A stretch of 64,000 nucleotides of DNA from an uncultured Prevotellaceae bacterium (GCA_947302275.1 CAMYUW010000001.1:104084-168083); one strand, 5' to 3'. Positions 37,454 to 47,832 are shown, counted from the stretch's first letter. Numbers and translations are program-made. The notes: generated by a model from the letters alone, not told the origin.

Positions 37454-39457
37454 TTATTCGGCTTTGGGCTGCAGGCGTGAGGGTTCAGACTGGGGCTGAT
37501 CGATGGCTGCGATTTCCTTGTCGATAGATTCAAAACTGCTGTGCTGACTCTTGTACTCGGGCACGAATTCCTTCATGGCATATACCATGTCATGTACATT
37601 ACCCTTGGCCGCCAGAGCGATGATGTGGTCGATATGCTCACACACGTCCTTGTAGTCGTAGATCTTGACCTTGGCAATCATAATCTTCTTGTTGACGGTC
37701 GCGGTGGTCTTCTCCTTGTCGTTGAGCAGTTCCTCATACAATTTCTCACCTGGACGCAGGCCGATTTCTTCGATTTTGATGTCGATATCGGGCTTGAGGC
37801 CAGCCAGCGAGATCATGCGGCGAGCCATGTCATAGATCTTGACCGGCTCACCCATGTCAAAGATGTAAATCTCACCGCCACTGCCCATGCAGCCGGCCTC
37901 GAGCACGAGAGAGCAGGCCTCAGGAATAGTCATGAAGTAACGGATAATCTCCTTGTGGGTAACGGTGACCGGGCCACCGGCAGCAATCTGCTTGCGGAAC
38001 AGAGGAATGACAGAACCGTTGCTGCCCAGCACATTGCCAAAACGGGTGGTAATGAACTGGGTCTTCTTGCCGCGACGCTGGGCGTCAAAGAACAGTGACT
38101 GACAGTAAATCTCGGCCAGACGTTTGGTACAGCCCATCACATTGGTAGGATTGACTGCCTTGTCGGTCGAAATCATCACAAACTTGTACACATCATATTT
38201 AAGTGCGAGATCGGCCACATTGCGCGTTCCCTTGACGTTGGCAAGGATAGCCTCGGTGGCATTGATTTCCATCATGGGCACATGCTTGTAGGCAGCGGCA
38301 TGGAACACATAGCAGGGACGGAACTTGGCAAAGACCTCCTCGACACGCTCGCGATTGCGCACGTCACCCATAAAAAGTTCGATGTCGGCTTTAGGAAATA
38401 GCCTCTTCATCTCCAGAGAGATGTCGTGCATTGGTGTCTCGGCCTGGTCAAACAGCACAATCTTGCGGGCGCCATAGTTGGCCACCTGACGCACGATTTC
38501 GCTACCGATTGAGCCACAGGCACCCGTAATGAGCACACACGAGCCCTTGATGTGCTGGCTCACCAGCGGATTGTTCAGCACGATGGGGTCACGGCCGAGC
38601 AAGTCCTCAATCTGGACCTCCTTAATATAAGTAGAAATACCCGACTGGCCGTTCTCTGCATTATCCTGATCAAATTCCTCCACCCTGTTCATGGCAAGCA
38701 AGGCAATGTCGTTCTTGATGAAAAAGTCGGCAAATCCGCTTCTCATCAAGTTGTTGCTCTTGGAGTCATAGATCAATCCCTCGATATTCTTTTCCTTAAA
38801 GACCTCGGCAATTGTACTGGGGTCAAAACGATAGACCTTGAAACCATTCATCTCGGTCACATCCTGATTAGACTTGATACTCAACAATCCCACAGGAAGA
38901 TATTTACCACCGATCTCCCCCTTGAGAGCGTTGGCCAGAAACAGCGAGTTGAACGTGGTGCCCAGCACCATCACGCGCTTGCGGCCCGAAGTGGCACTGT
39001 TCATGCGCATGTACAGATACTTGATGCACAGGCGTTCAATCATCATCAACGAGAACGAGAATGCTGCAATAATGAGGATATTCCAGAACTTCATGAACGG
39101 TTCTCCCGTGATGAACAATTTCATGACATTCAAGAATACCAGTATGATGGTCGCAACCATAACCAACATAAAGACACGGTAAAGATCCTCGATGACCGAT
39201 AGGCGTATCACATATACATAACTCTTTGACACATAAGCGATAATAGCATACACCGAGAAGAAGATCAGCCAGTTGAGAAAAACGGTGATGGGCGTGACAA
39301 AAGTATGAACCGAATACATGTCGGCGACGACAGTGGCAATGTAGCAGACTGTCACAATCAGCATATCCAGCAGCAGGATAATCCAGCGTGGTGTGGTTCT
39401 GACCCTAAAAGACCTGACGATCCTCAGGTTCAGCAGTTTATGTATGAGTTTCTCCAT
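37454..39457 (-). CDS. Polysaccharide biosynthesis nucleoside-diphosphate-sugar epimerase/dehydratase (CapD/WbpM type)
   Basis: 4 N-terminal TM; VLITGACGSIGSEIVRQVANYGARKIVLFDQAETPMHDI; STDKAVNPTNVMGCTKRLAE; RFGNVLGSNGSVIPLFRKQI. Confidence 0.93.
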   Translation of the reverse strand: MEKLIHKLLNLRIVRSFRVRTTPRWIILLLDMLIVTVCYIATVVADMYSVHTFVTPITVFLNWLIFFSVYAIIAYVSKSYVYVIRLSVIEDLYRVFMLVMVATIILVFLNVMKLFITGEPFMKFWNILIIAAFSFSLMMIERLCIKYLYMRMNSATSGRKRVMVLGTTFNSLFLANALKGEIGGKYLPVGLLSIKSNQDVTEMNGFKVYRFDPSTIAEVFKEKNIEGLIYDSKSNNLMRSGFADFFIKNDIALLAMNRVEEFDQDNAENGQSGISTYIKEVQIEDLLGRDPIVLNNPLVSQHIKGSCVLITGACGSIGSEIVRQVANYGARKIVLFDQAETPMHDISLEMKRLFPKADIELFMGDVRNRERVEEVFAKFRPCYVFHAAAYKHVPMMEINATEAILANVKGTRNVADLALKYDVYKFVMISTDKAVNPTNVMGCTKRLAEIYCQSLFFDAQRRGKKTQFITTRFGNVLGSNGSVIPLFRKQIAAGGPVTVTHKEIIRYFMTIPEACSLVLEAGCMGSGGEIYIFDMGEPVKIYDMARRMISLAGLKPDIDIKIEEIGLRPGEKLYEELLNDKEKTTATVNKKIMIAKVKIYDYKDVCEHIDHIIALAAKGNVHDMVYAMKEFVPEYKSQHSSFESIDKEIAAIDQPQSEPSRLQPKAE

Positions 39458-39682
39458 GTTTAGTCTATTCTATATCATGATGTTGACGGGCGTAAAAGTA
39501 GAAATAACACACCCATCAAGCCTACAAAGTTAATGCTATTCTTTCAAAAATCAATTATCTGACCCTAAAAAAAGACTTTTCACTTGACATAATCCTGCCA
39601 TTGCAAGTTCAATCGGCAATTGCAATTTACCTTAAAAAAGTAAAAAATCCTCACTCGATGCTACCAATCAAAGGATTTTGAG

Positions 39683-39690
39683 TAATTTTG
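39683..39690 (+). promoter_or_regulatory. -7 box TAATTTTG
   Basis: TAnnTTTG 18-24 nt before candidate start codons of the PCMD gene. Confidence 0.5.
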
Positions 39691-39707
39691 CAAGTTCGAT
39701 AGCAATA

Positions 39708-40892
39708 ATGTACATGGACAACAAGAAGTATAACCGTTGTATTACGCTGTGTACTGTTATGGTCATGTCAATGATCATGATGGTGACCAACACAGCTTGT
39801 TTCGGCGAAGAGCCGGCCTACAGCGAGGCCGACATCGAGACCGCCACGCTGCACGTGGGCGACCCCGAGGCGTTTTTCTATCAGATGACCGACTCGTTCA
39901 AGACGGTGATGTCGACCGACACCGCCATCGTCTTTGTCGTCCGCGGCAATGCTGATGTGACTGCGTTGGGCCCAGTATTCACCTTGACGACTGGAGCCAC
40001 CATCGTGCCAGCCAACGGCAGCATCCACGACTTCTCGGGAGGCCCCGTGGGTTACACGGTCACTTCCCAGGACGGCAAGTGGACCCGCCGCTACACGGTG
40101 AGCGTCATCCCCACGACCCACACCGTGGCCGACACCCTCTACTACAACTTTGAGCACTATGAACTCGAGACCGCCAACCAGCATTACTACACCTGGCACA
40201 ATCTGCTGCCTGACGGCAGCCTGGGTAACGACTGGGCGACAGCCAACGAGGGATTCCGCATGTCGATGGGCAGTGCCAGACCTATGGATTACCCCACCAC
40301 ACCGCTGTTGCAAGGATATGAGGGTTCCGCTGTCTGCCTGACCACGCGTGACACAGGTCCATTCGGCAGGATGGCCAACAAGCGCCTAGCAGCGGGCAAT
40401 ATGTTCCTTGGGACGTTTGATGTGCGTATCGCCATGAGCGACCACCTTCACGCCACACGCTTTGGTCTGCCATTTGCCAGCCGTCCCGACCACTTCACGG
40501 GCTACTACACCTTTGAGCCAGGCGAATTTGTTCAGGACTTTTATGGCAATCCCATTGTGGGCAGGGTTGACTCGGCCGACATTTATGCGGTGTTCTACCG
40601 CAACCACGACGCGGCCGGCAACGAGATCGTGCTCTACGGTGACAATGTGCTTTCCAGTGAACAGATTGTAGCCGTTGCCGACTTGGGCTACGTCGAGCCC
40701 ACCACCCAATGGAAGGCCTGGAACGCCAAGTTTGTATATCGCGAGGAGATCGACGAGAACCTTCTGGCCAATCGTGGATACAGCCTTGCGATCGTGTTCT
40801 CGTCGAGTTCTGCCGGCGGCAGTTTCACCGGAGCCATCGGCAGCCGACTATGTGTAGATAAGGTGTGTCTCATCTGCACCAAGGAGGAGTGA
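39708..40892 (+). CDS. PCMD-domain lipoprotein
   Basis: Lipobox-like VTNTAC; C-terminal RLAAGNMFLGTFDVRIA...FTGYYTFEPGEF...DSADIYAVFYRN...GAIGSRLCVDKVCLI typical of PCMD domain. Start placed at 39708 because the -7 box lies inside the longer ORF. Confidence 0.8.
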   Translation: MYMDNKKYNRCITLCTVMVMSMIMMVTNTACFGEEPAYSEADIETATLHVGDPEAFFYQMTDSFKTVMSTDTAIVFVVRGNADVTALGPVFTLTTGATIVPANGSIHDFSGGPVGYTVTSQDGKWTRRYTVSVIPTTHTVADTLYYNFEHYELETANQHYYTWHNLLPDGSLGNDWATANEGFRMSMGSARPMDYPTTPLLQGYEGSAVCLTTRDTGPFGRMANKRLAAGNMFLGTFDVRIAMSDHLHATRFGLPFASRPDHFTGYYTFEPGEFVQDFYGNPIVGRVDSADIYAVFYRNHDAAGNEIVLYGDNVLSSEQIVAVADLGYVEPTTQWKAWNAKFVYREEIDENLLANRGYSLAIVFSSSSAGGSFTGAIGSRLCVDKVCLICTKEE

Positions 40893-40926
40893 CAACCGGC
40901 ATAACAAACATCACAATCAACCAGAA

Positions 40927-41679
40927 ATGTCTATTAAACGAATATTGACCACCTCGATGCTCGCGGCCATTACCGCAATGGGCATTCAAGCCACCGTGCT
41001 CGACAGCCTCCACGTCGATATCCGCCTGGGGTACTCCCTGGGCGGCACCCTGCCCACCCACATCGGGCACGAAATACGAGGCATCAACAATTTCGACCCA
41101 GGGCTGAACTTCACCGTCTCAGCCGAGGCCACCCTGCCCCTTAAAAACCGTTGGGGCATCCACACGGGATTGCGTTACGAAACGGGCGGCATGGACGTGG
41201 ACAGCCGAGTCAAGAACTACGATATCGAGGTCGTCAGGGGTGACGAATCGCTCTCGGGCATGTTTGTCGGCAATGTGCGCATCAAGAGCACGCAGCGGCG
41301 CATCAGCCTGCCCATCCAGGCGACCTATGACCTGAGCGAATCCCTGCGGCTGCGCGGTGGTTTGTTCATGGGATGGTTGACCCACCGCCGTTTTTGGGGC
41401 TGGGCATATAACGGCTACCTGCGCGAAGGCACACCCGTCGGGGCCAAGGTGGAAATGGGTTCCGAACCAGGTGAGCGCGGCGACTTTGACTTCGACTCCA
41501 GTATGCGCATCATGCAATGGGGTCTCGATGTGGGTGCAGACTGGCAGTTCCATTCCCGTTGGGGGTTGTTTGTAGAGTTGACCTACGGTTTCAGCGGCCT
41601 GTTCAAGAGTGACTTCCACTCGGTCCAACCCCTCCGCCCCATGTACGGCACAATCGGGCTCGCTTACCGAATTAAGTAA
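40927..41679 (+). CDS. Outer membrane beta-barrel protein (PorT-like fold)
   Basis: Signal peptide, LNFTVSAEATLPLKNRWGIHTGLRYETGG..., RRISLPIQATYDLSESLRLRGGLFMGWL..., terminal IGLAYRIK. Confidence 0.8.
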   Translation: MSIKRILTTSMLAAITAMGIQATVLDSLHVDIRLGYSLGGTLPTHIGHEIRGINNFDPGLNFTVSAEATLPLKNRWGIHTGLRYETGGMDVDSRVKNYDIEVVRGDESLSGMFVGNVRIKSTQRRISLPIQATYDLSESLRLRGGLFMGWLTHRRFWGWAYNGYLREGTPVGAKVEMGSEPGERGDFDFDSSMRIMQWGLDVGADWQFHSRWGLFVELTYGFSGLFKSDFHSVQPLRPMYGTIGLAYRIK

Positions 41680-41757
41680 ACTCCATATTATAAGCAAATT
41701 GCATATTGAACAATAAAGTAAAACATTAATATTATCAATATTATCAGTTAACTAGTA

Positions 41758-43251
41758 ATGAAGAAGTTTTTATTTAGTTTTTGCTTGGCATTGACGGCCG
41801 CGCTGGCCCTCAACGCCACCGACTACACGGGTGTTGTAGAAGTAACCCGCAACGGCCAGACAAGCACAGAGACGGTCACCGTGAGCGTTAATGAGCAGGC
41901 TAACGGCTTGAACACGCTGACACTGCGAGTGACATTCATGGGAATGCCCTTGACTCTGAACATGACCGACGTGCCTGGCGCTACGGCCAATGGCATCACC
42001 ACCTATAGCGCTGAGCGAAATATAGATACGGGCACCTACTTCGGCTCAATGTACACTAATTTGTTCGCACGCGTTACCGACGGCATGATGGCAGCCAATG
42101 TGGAAATCCCACAATATGGCGTCACCATGTGGTTCAACACCGTGGGCGACCACTTCCAGCTGCCCAACAGCGATTTTGAGGCTTGGACCGCCGACAACGG
42201 CGAGCCCGACCGCTGGCACGGCTTCAAGACCGCTGGAGGCACATTTGCAGGCTATTCGGCTGGTCTGGTCAAGCTCGAACAGAGCAACGACATTCACAGC
42301 GGCTCCACTGGCGCGCACAGTGCCGTGATGACTGCCGGTTCCATCTTCGGTATTGTCGCCAACGGCACCATGACCAATGGTCGACTCATGGCTGGTGCCA
42401 TGAGCGCGAGCAGCACCCTGAACCACGCTGAGATGGACAAGAACAATGGCACCGATGAGTTCTACATGCCGCTGTATGCCAAGCCCGACAAATTCAACGT
42501 GTGGATCAAATACACCCAAGGCACGACCAACGCCAACAATAAGGCCAGCGTGAGCGTAAAGACATTTGACGGCACCTACTATCAGGAGCCTACCGACAAG
42601 GAATACACCAACCTGTCGGGCAGCATCGTCGGTGGAGCGATTCCTGCTGGCGACTGGACCCAGTATTCTTTCCCCTTCGACTATGATAGCTATGCCGCCA
42701 ATGGCGCTGCCACCGAGGCCATCTTCGTCACTTTCTCGACCAATGGCACCCCCGGCAATGGCAGCAGCGGTGATGCCGTCTATGTTGACGACATGGAACT
42801 GGTTTACCTGGGCAACATGACCGACCTGCGCTACAAGGGTGTGACCATCGACGGTTGGGATCCTGCCGCTACCACTTACAGCATCGAGACCACAGGTGAG
42901 CCCAATCTTGATGACTTCACCGCCACCATCGAGGGCGTGAGCGCCGTTCTTACCAAGTCGATGGAACAGAATGCCGACGGCAGCTACCGCATCGCCATCA
43001 GCGTCGTATCGGGCGACCTGCAGAACGCCACTTGCTACATCATCACCGCTACCGAGTCCGCCGGATTCAAGAAAGGTGACGTGAACAACGACGGCATTGT
43101 GAGCATTGCAGACGTCACCGACCTGATCGACTACCTGTTAAGCGGCAATGAGGAAGGCATCAACATGCTGGCAGCCGACGTTGACGAGGGCGGAAACGTC
43201 ACCATCGCTGATGTAACTTTACTTATCGACATGCTGTTATCTGGAGTTTAA
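41758..43251 (+). CDS. Secreted calycin-like + PCMD protein with C-terminal dockerin-like domain
   Basis: N-terminal ATDYTGVVEVTRNGQTSTETVTVSVNEQANGLNTLTLRVTFMGMPLTLN; middle PCMD-like; C-terminal GDVNNDGIVSIADVTDLIDYLLSG...ADVDEGGNVTIADVTLLIDMLLSGV. Confidence 0.83.
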   Translation: MKKFLFSFCLALTAALALNATDYTGVVEVTRNGQTSTETVTVSVNEQANGLNTLTLRVTFMGMPLTLNMTDVPGATANGITTYSAERNIDTGTYFGSMYTNLFARVTDGMMAANVEIPQYGVTMWFNTVGDHFQLPNSDFEAWTADNGEPDRWHGFKTAGGTFAGYSAGLVKLEQSNDIHSGSTGAHSAVMTAGSIFGIVANGTMTNGRLMAGAMSASSTLNHAEMDKNNGTDEFYMPLYAKPDKFNVWIKYTQGTTNANNKASVSVKTFDGTYYQEPTDKEYTNLSGSIVGGAIPAGDWTQYSFPFDYDSYAANGAATEAIFVTFSTNGTPGNGSSGDAVYVDDMELVYLGNMTDLRYKGVTIDGWDPAATTYSIETTGEPNLDDFTATIEGVSAVLTKSMEQNADGSYRIAISVVSGDLQNATCYIITATESAGFKKGDVNNDGIVSIADVTDLIDYLLSGNEEGINMLAADVDEGGNVTIADVTLLIDMLLSGV

Positions 43252-43288
43252 TCAATTAAGTCGTATCATTTAAAGTAAATATTTAAAA

Positions 43289-43834
43289 ATGAAAAAAGCG
43301 TTTATCATGCTGGCAGCCATCTGCTGCTCACTGGCGCTGAACGCCACCATCTACACCTGCCATATCAAGGTCGTCGTTAACGGCACCGTCTCCGAGCAGG
43401 ATGAGGTTCCCGTTGTAGTTACAGGCAGCAACGGTGTTTATGACCTGAGCCTGAACAACTTCTGTCTCTCGGCTGAAGGCTTTACCATGCCTGTAGGCAA
43501 CATCGCCGTGAGCGGTGTCGAGGGTGTTGATGAGTATGGTTACACCACCATCAAGTACAACAACCCCATCACCATCACTCCCGGCAATGACGGAGTGCAC
43601 AGCCAAGACGAATGGATCGGCCCCCTCTTGGGCGAAGTTCCCATTGACTTGACTGCCCGTTTCACCGGTACCGCTCTTGATGCCAATATCGACATCGTGC
43701 TTGCCGTGATGGGACAGACCATCGGCGTGTCTCTGTTTGGTGTTGCACCCGCTATCAAGGGCGACGTGAACGACGACGGCGAGGTGAGCATCAGTGACGT
43801 CAACTCAGTCATCGATATCATCCTATCAGAATAA
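43289..43834 (+). CDS. Secreted calycin-like protein with single dockerin-like repeat
   Basis: NATIYTCHIKVVVNGTVSEQDEVPVVV...; C-terminus GDVNDDGEVSISDVNSVIDIILSE. Confidence 0.8.
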   Translation: MKKAFIMLAAICCSLALNATIYTCHIKVVVNGTVSEQDEVPVVVTGSNGVYDLSLNNFCLSAEGFTMPVGNIAVSGVEGVDEYGYTTIKYNNPITITPGNDGVHSQDEWIGPLLGEVPIDLTARFTGTALDANIDIVLAVMGQTIGVSLFGVAPAIKGDVNDDGEVSISDVNSVIDIILSE

Positions 43835-43869
43835 ATAGGTATATCATTGAGAGGCGGTCTATCCGTCCT

Positions 43870-43912
43870 AAAGTCGCAAATACTACTAAAAATAGTAGTT
43901 TTTGCGACTTTT
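43870..43912 (+). terminator. Intrinsic terminator after the calycin/dockerin pair
   Basis: aaagtcgcaaatactact / agtagtttttgcgacttttt. Confidence 0.85.
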
Positions 43913-43948
43913 TATTAGTAATATTTGTGCTTTATTATAGAAACAATG

Positions 43949-43956
43949 TATCTTTG
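43949..43956 (+). promoter_or_regulatory. -7 box TATCTTTG with ~125 nt leader to 44084 CDS
   Basis: TAnnTTTG; leader begins near a small hairpin aagacaaacgtgtctt. Confidence 0.6.
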
Positions 43957-44083
43957 CGTTGTTAAAGAAGACAAACGTGTCTTATAATCATGAATCCAAT
44001 GACATAATTAGCCGCCCTTTTAATAGAATTTGTTTTATCAACAATATTTTTAATCGTTTTTATTAACTAATAATTTTTTATTT

Positions 44084-45919
44084 ATGAAGAAATTATCTGT
44101 ACTTTTGGTTGCTGCCGTTGTTGCACTCGGTGCATCTGCAGGCGTTAACTTCAAGGCTTCTCGCACTGTGAAGAGCAACAAGGTTATCAACACTGAGATG
44201 ACCAAGATCAATCCCAAGGACATGAAGGCAAAGGCTACTATGCGTGTTATCACCGAGCAGCCCGAGGGCGAATTGCAGAACTACAACGTAGCTGCTGAAG
44301 GCGTATTCGTTGATGGCGGTTATCTTAGCTATGGTTCGGCAACCGGTCGCATTGACATCGTTTATGCTGAGGATGGTAAGGTTTACATCAAGAACATCCT
44401 GTGTGGTATTGGCAGCTACTTTGGCGACAGCTGGGTAGAGGGCACCCTCGAGGGCAACGAGATCCACGTTCCCATGGGCCAGTCAATCTACTGGAGCGAT
44501 GACTATCAGGCAGACGTTGTTCTCGCTATGGGTACCACCCGTGTTGAGGGCACCACTCTGTACTTCACCGTTGATGACCGTGAGGACGAGGCTGTCTTCG
44601 TAGTTGACGGCGAGACCATCACCCTGCAGGGCGGTTATGCTGACCCCGTTAGCGAGGAGTATCCTGGCTATGAGGGCTATGGCCTGGGTTGCTACTGGAC
44701 CGACGACGACAGCTTTGGTGGCTTCAACATGTGGAGCGAGGTACTGACTTGGCGTGAGCCCGTCGTAACTCCCGAAGTTATCACCGAGATCCCCGAGGGT
44801 TGCCAGGTTTACACCTACTATCGTAACAGCGCCTACATTGCCAGCAGCATCTTTGGCATCACCAACGGCACCACCGATGGCAAGCTCATCGTTGCCTTCG
44901 ACACCGCTAATGGCGAAGTTTACATCCAGAACCCCTCTTGGTGGCATGACAGCTACAACAGCTGGGTAAAGGGTACCTATGACTGGACCACTGGTATCAT
45001 CACCATCCCGACCGGTCAGTACCTGACCTGGAGCGATGCTTATGAGTATGGTATCCAACTCGGTTGGGGCACCACCTACGTTTATGAGGACGGTGTTGAC
45101 GAGAATGGTGATCCCGCTTACTACATGGGCTATGAGATCGACGAGCGCACCACTGAGATCCAGCTGATGATTGATGACGACTGCATCTATCTGCTGGGTT
45201 GCGAGGGCGACGTTAACGCTGAGTTCCCCGAGAACTTCAACGCAACTGGTCTGATGACCTACTGGAGCGATGACCTGAGCATGACCGCTATCGAGTTCAC
45301 CAACCGTGACGAGTATGGCTATGCACTGCCCTTCGGTTACATGGTTAACCTGGTTCCCGCTGTTCCTGCTAACCCCACCGCTGACGAGTGGTATGACTGT
45401 GGTGACGAGAGCGGCTTCAGCAAGTTCTACTTCACTCTGCCCAACACCGATGTTGATGGCAACATGCTGGATCCCGAGTACCTGAGCTACAGCGTATACG
45501 TTGACAATGGTAACGGTGCTGAGCTGTTCCACTTCACTGGTGACGATTACACCTATGACCTGGCTTATGATGATGACATCACCGAGGTTCCCTACAGTCT
45601 GTACAGCAGTGCAGTTGACTTCCGTGACTACTTCGTTTACATGTATCGCACCAACGAGCCCGGTTACGAGCCCCTGTTCACCGAGAACATCGGTATCCAG
45701 GCATTCTACACCGTTAACGGTGAGAAGAACGCCAGCGACATCGTATGGCTGTATGAGGCTCCCCACGTAAACGTTAACGAGCTCAACGCTGGCAAGACCG
45801 TTGCTAACGTACGCTACTTCAACGTTGCTGGTCAGGAGATGGCTCAGCCCAACGGCATGACCATCATGGTTACCACCTACACCGACGGCACCACCAGCGC
45901 TGCTAAGGTTGTGAAGTAA
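44084..45919 (+). CDS. Secreted repeat protein with T9SS-like C-terminal tail, strongly biased codons
   Basis: Signal peptide MKKLSVLLVAAVVALGASAG; internal duplication (EQPEGELQNYNV... / EIPEGCQVYTYY...); C-terminus VANVRYFNVAGQEMAQPNGMTIMVTTYTDGTTSAAKVVK. Confidence 0.8.
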   Translation: MKKLSVLLVAAVVALGASAGVNFKASRTVKSNKVINTEMTKINPKDMKAKATMRVITEQPEGELQNYNVAAEGVFVDGGYLSYGSATGRIDIVYAEDGKVYIKNILCGIGSYFGDSWVEGTLEGNEIHVPMGQSIYWSDDYQADVVLAMGTTRVEGTTLYFTVDDREDEAVFVVDGETITLQGGYADPVSEEYPGYEGYGLGCYWTDDDSFGGFNMWSEVLTWREPVVTPEVITEIPEGCQVYTYYRNSAYIASSIFGITNGTTDGKLIVAFDTANGEVYIQNPSWWHDSYNSWVKGTYDWTTGIITIPTGQYLTWSDAYEYGIQLGWGTTYVYEDGVDENGDPAYYMGYEIDERTTEIQLMIDDDCIYLLGCEGDVNAEFPENFNATGLMTYWSDDLSMTAIEFTNRDEYGYALPFGYMVNLVPAVPANPTADEWYDCGDESGFSKFYFTLPNTDVDGNMLDPEYLSYSVYVDNGNGAELFHFTGDDYTYDLAYDDDITEVPYSLYSSAVDFRDYFVYMYRTNEPGYEPLFTENIGIQAFYTVNGEKNASDIVWLYEAPHVNVNELNAGKTVANVRYFNVAGQEMAQPNGMTIMVTTYTDGTTSAAKVVK

Positions 45920-45972
45920 TCAGGCTTTCACGCTGAGCTATTAGCTTTAAGCTATTAGCGATTAAGAAATGG

Positions 45973-46000
45973 GTAGAGACGCAAAAAATTGCGTCTCTAC
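45973..46000 (+). terminator. Intrinsic terminator
   Basis: gtagagacgcaa aaaa ttgcgtctctac followed by ttgtttt. Confidence 0.85.
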
Positions 46001-46023
46001 TTGTTTTATTGTGGTGAATGCAT

Positions 46024-46031
46024 TACTTTTG
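46024..46031 (+). promoter_or_regulatory. -7 box TACTTTTG immediately before fRMsr start codon
   Basis: TAnnTTTG ends 4 nt before ATG at 46036. Confidence 0.55.
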
Positions 46032-46035
46032 TGCT

Positions 46036-46512
46036 ATGGACAAAAACGAAACCTACCGACTGCTCGCAAAACAAGTCGAGAGTCTTATCGAGGGTGAGCA
46101 CAACCCTATGGGTCAGCTCGCTAACGCAGCCGCCCTTCTTCACGAGACCATGGGATGGTGGTGGACCGGATTCTATCTGGTCAACGGCGACACATTGCAG
46201 CTGGGCCCCTTTCAGGGACCTGTAGCATGCTACAACATCAAGCGGGGACGTGGCGTGTGCGGTACAGCGTGGCATGAAAACCGGACCATTGTTGTACCCG
46301 ACGTGGAACAGTTTCCCGGGCATATCGCATGCAGCAGCCTGTCACGCAGCGAAATTGTCGTCCCCCTGCGGGACAGCCAGGGCGACGTGATCGGTGTGCT
46401 AGACATCGACAGCAAGGAGTTGGCTACATTTGACGATATCGATGCACGCTGGCTAGAGGAAATCGCAGGCATCATCTCCCGCCATGCGCTCTCATCCCAT
46501 TTTTCCGATTAA
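46036..46512 (+). CDS. GAF-domain free methionine-(R)-sulfoxide reductase
   Basis: MGWWWTGFYLVNGDTLQLGPFQGPVACYNIKRGRGVCGTAW...FPGHIACSSLSRSEIVVPL, with fRMsr Cys residues. Confidence 0.92.
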   Translation: MDKNETYRLLAKQVESLIEGEHNPMGQLANAAALLHETMGWWWTGFYLVNGDTLQLGPFQGPVACYNIKRGRGVCGTAWHENRTIVVPDVEQFPGHIACSSLSRSEIVVPLRDSQGDVIGVLDIDSKELATFDDIDARWLEEIAGIISRHALSSHFSD

Positions 46513-46527
46513 TCCAGTCACGCCAGT

Positions 46528-47832
46528 ATGAGTTACGAACCACTTGCAGAACGATTGCGGCCACGTTCGCTCGATGACTACATCGGGCAGCGCCACCTTG
46601 TGGGTGAGGGAGCAGTCATCCGCCGCATGATCGAGAGCGGCAACATTTCCTCTTTCATCCTGTGGGGTCCTCCCGGCGTGGGCAAGACCACACTGGCACG
46701 CATTATTGCCGAGCAGACTCAGGTGCCTTTCTACACCTTGAGTGCTGTTACATCGGGCGTGAAGGACGTTCGCGAGGTACTCGACAGGTGCCAGGCCGAT
46801 GTCCGCAGCGTGTTCTCCAAGGGTCGTCCCATCCTCTTCATCGACGAGATCCACCGCTTCAACAAGTCACAGCAGGATTCCCTGCTAGGTGCTGTCGAAC
46901 GAGGCACGGTCACGCTTATCGGAGCGACGACCGAGAATCCATCGTTTGAAGTCATCCGCCCCCTACTCTCCCGCGCCCAAGTCTATGTGCTCAACCCGCT
47001 GACCCGTGAGGACCTGTTGCAACTGCTGGACCATGCCATCAAGACCGACAAGATGCTCCAGGAGCGCGAGGTACGCGTAGAACAGACCGAGGCCTTGCTT
47101 CGATTCGCTGCCGGCGACGCCCGCAAACTGCTCAACATCCTGGACCTCTTGATGCAATCGGTTCAGGACAGCGAGCCCCTAGTCATCACCGATGACATCG
47201 TCACCGACCGCCTGCAGCAGAATCCACTGGCATTCGACAAAAACGGCGAGATGCACTATGACATCATCTCGGCCTTTATCAAGAGCATCCGTGGCAGCGA
47301 CCCCGATGCGGCAGTCTATTGGCTGGCACGCCTTATCGCGGGAGGCGAGGATCCCAAGTTCATTGCCCGCCGACTGTGCATCCTTGCCGCCGAGGACATC
47401 GGTCTGGCGAACCCCAATGCGCTGCTGCTGGCCAATGCCACATTTGACATCATCAACAAGATTGGCTGGCCCGAAGGGCGCATCCCCCTTAGTGAATGTG
47501 CTATTTACCTGGCTACCAGCGCCAAGAGCAACAGTGCCTACCTGGCTATCGATAACGCTCTGGCCCTCGTGAACGAAACAGGGAACGCCCCTGTTCCATT
47601 GCACTTGCGTAACGCCCCCACCGGCTTGATGAAGCAGTTGGGCTATGGCAAGGACTATATGTACGCCCACGACTATCCCGGCCACTTCGTGAGCATGCAG
47701 TACATGCCCGAGGAGCTTAACCACCCTCAAATATGGCATCCGCAGGACAATCCTGCTGAGAACCAGATGCAAGCACGACAACAGAGCCGATGGGGCGAAA
47801 ACGTCGGCCATGGACCCAAGAAAATGGGTTAA
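46528..47832 (+). CDS. rarA: Replication-associated recombination protein A (MgsA/RarA AAA+ ATPase)
   Basis: PLAERLRPRSLDDYIGQRHLVGEGAVIRRMIESG, FILWGPPGVGKTTLARIIA, ILFIDEIHRFNKSQQDSLLGAVERGTVTLIGATTENPSFEV. Confidence 0.97.
   Translation: MSYEPLAERLRPRSLDDYIGQRHLVGEGAVIRRMIESGNISSFILWGPPGVGKTTLARIIAEQTQVPFYTLSAVTSGVKDVREVLDRCQADVRSVFSKGRPILFIDEIHRFNKSQQDSLLGAVERGTVTLIGATTENPSFEVIRPLLSRAQVYVLNPLTREDLLQLLDHAIKTDKMLQEREVRVEQTEALLRFAAGDARKLLNILDLLMQSVQDSEPLVITDDIVTDRLQQNPLAFDKNGEMHYDIISAFIKSIRGSDPDAAVYWLARLIAGGEDPKFIARRLCILAAEDIGLANPNALLLANATFDIINKIGWPEGRIPLSECAIYLATSAKSNSAYLAIDNALALVNETGNAPVPLHLRNAPTGLMKQLGYGKDYMYAHDYPGHFVSMQYMPEELNHPQIWHPQDNPAENQMQARQQSRWGENVGHGPKKMG

Noticed and set aside
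44483-45766. 427-aa - strand ORF antisense to the codon-biased secreted protein
   Set aside because: Low-complexity V/I/G/N composition produced by reverse complement of highly biased codons; no signal of real coding.
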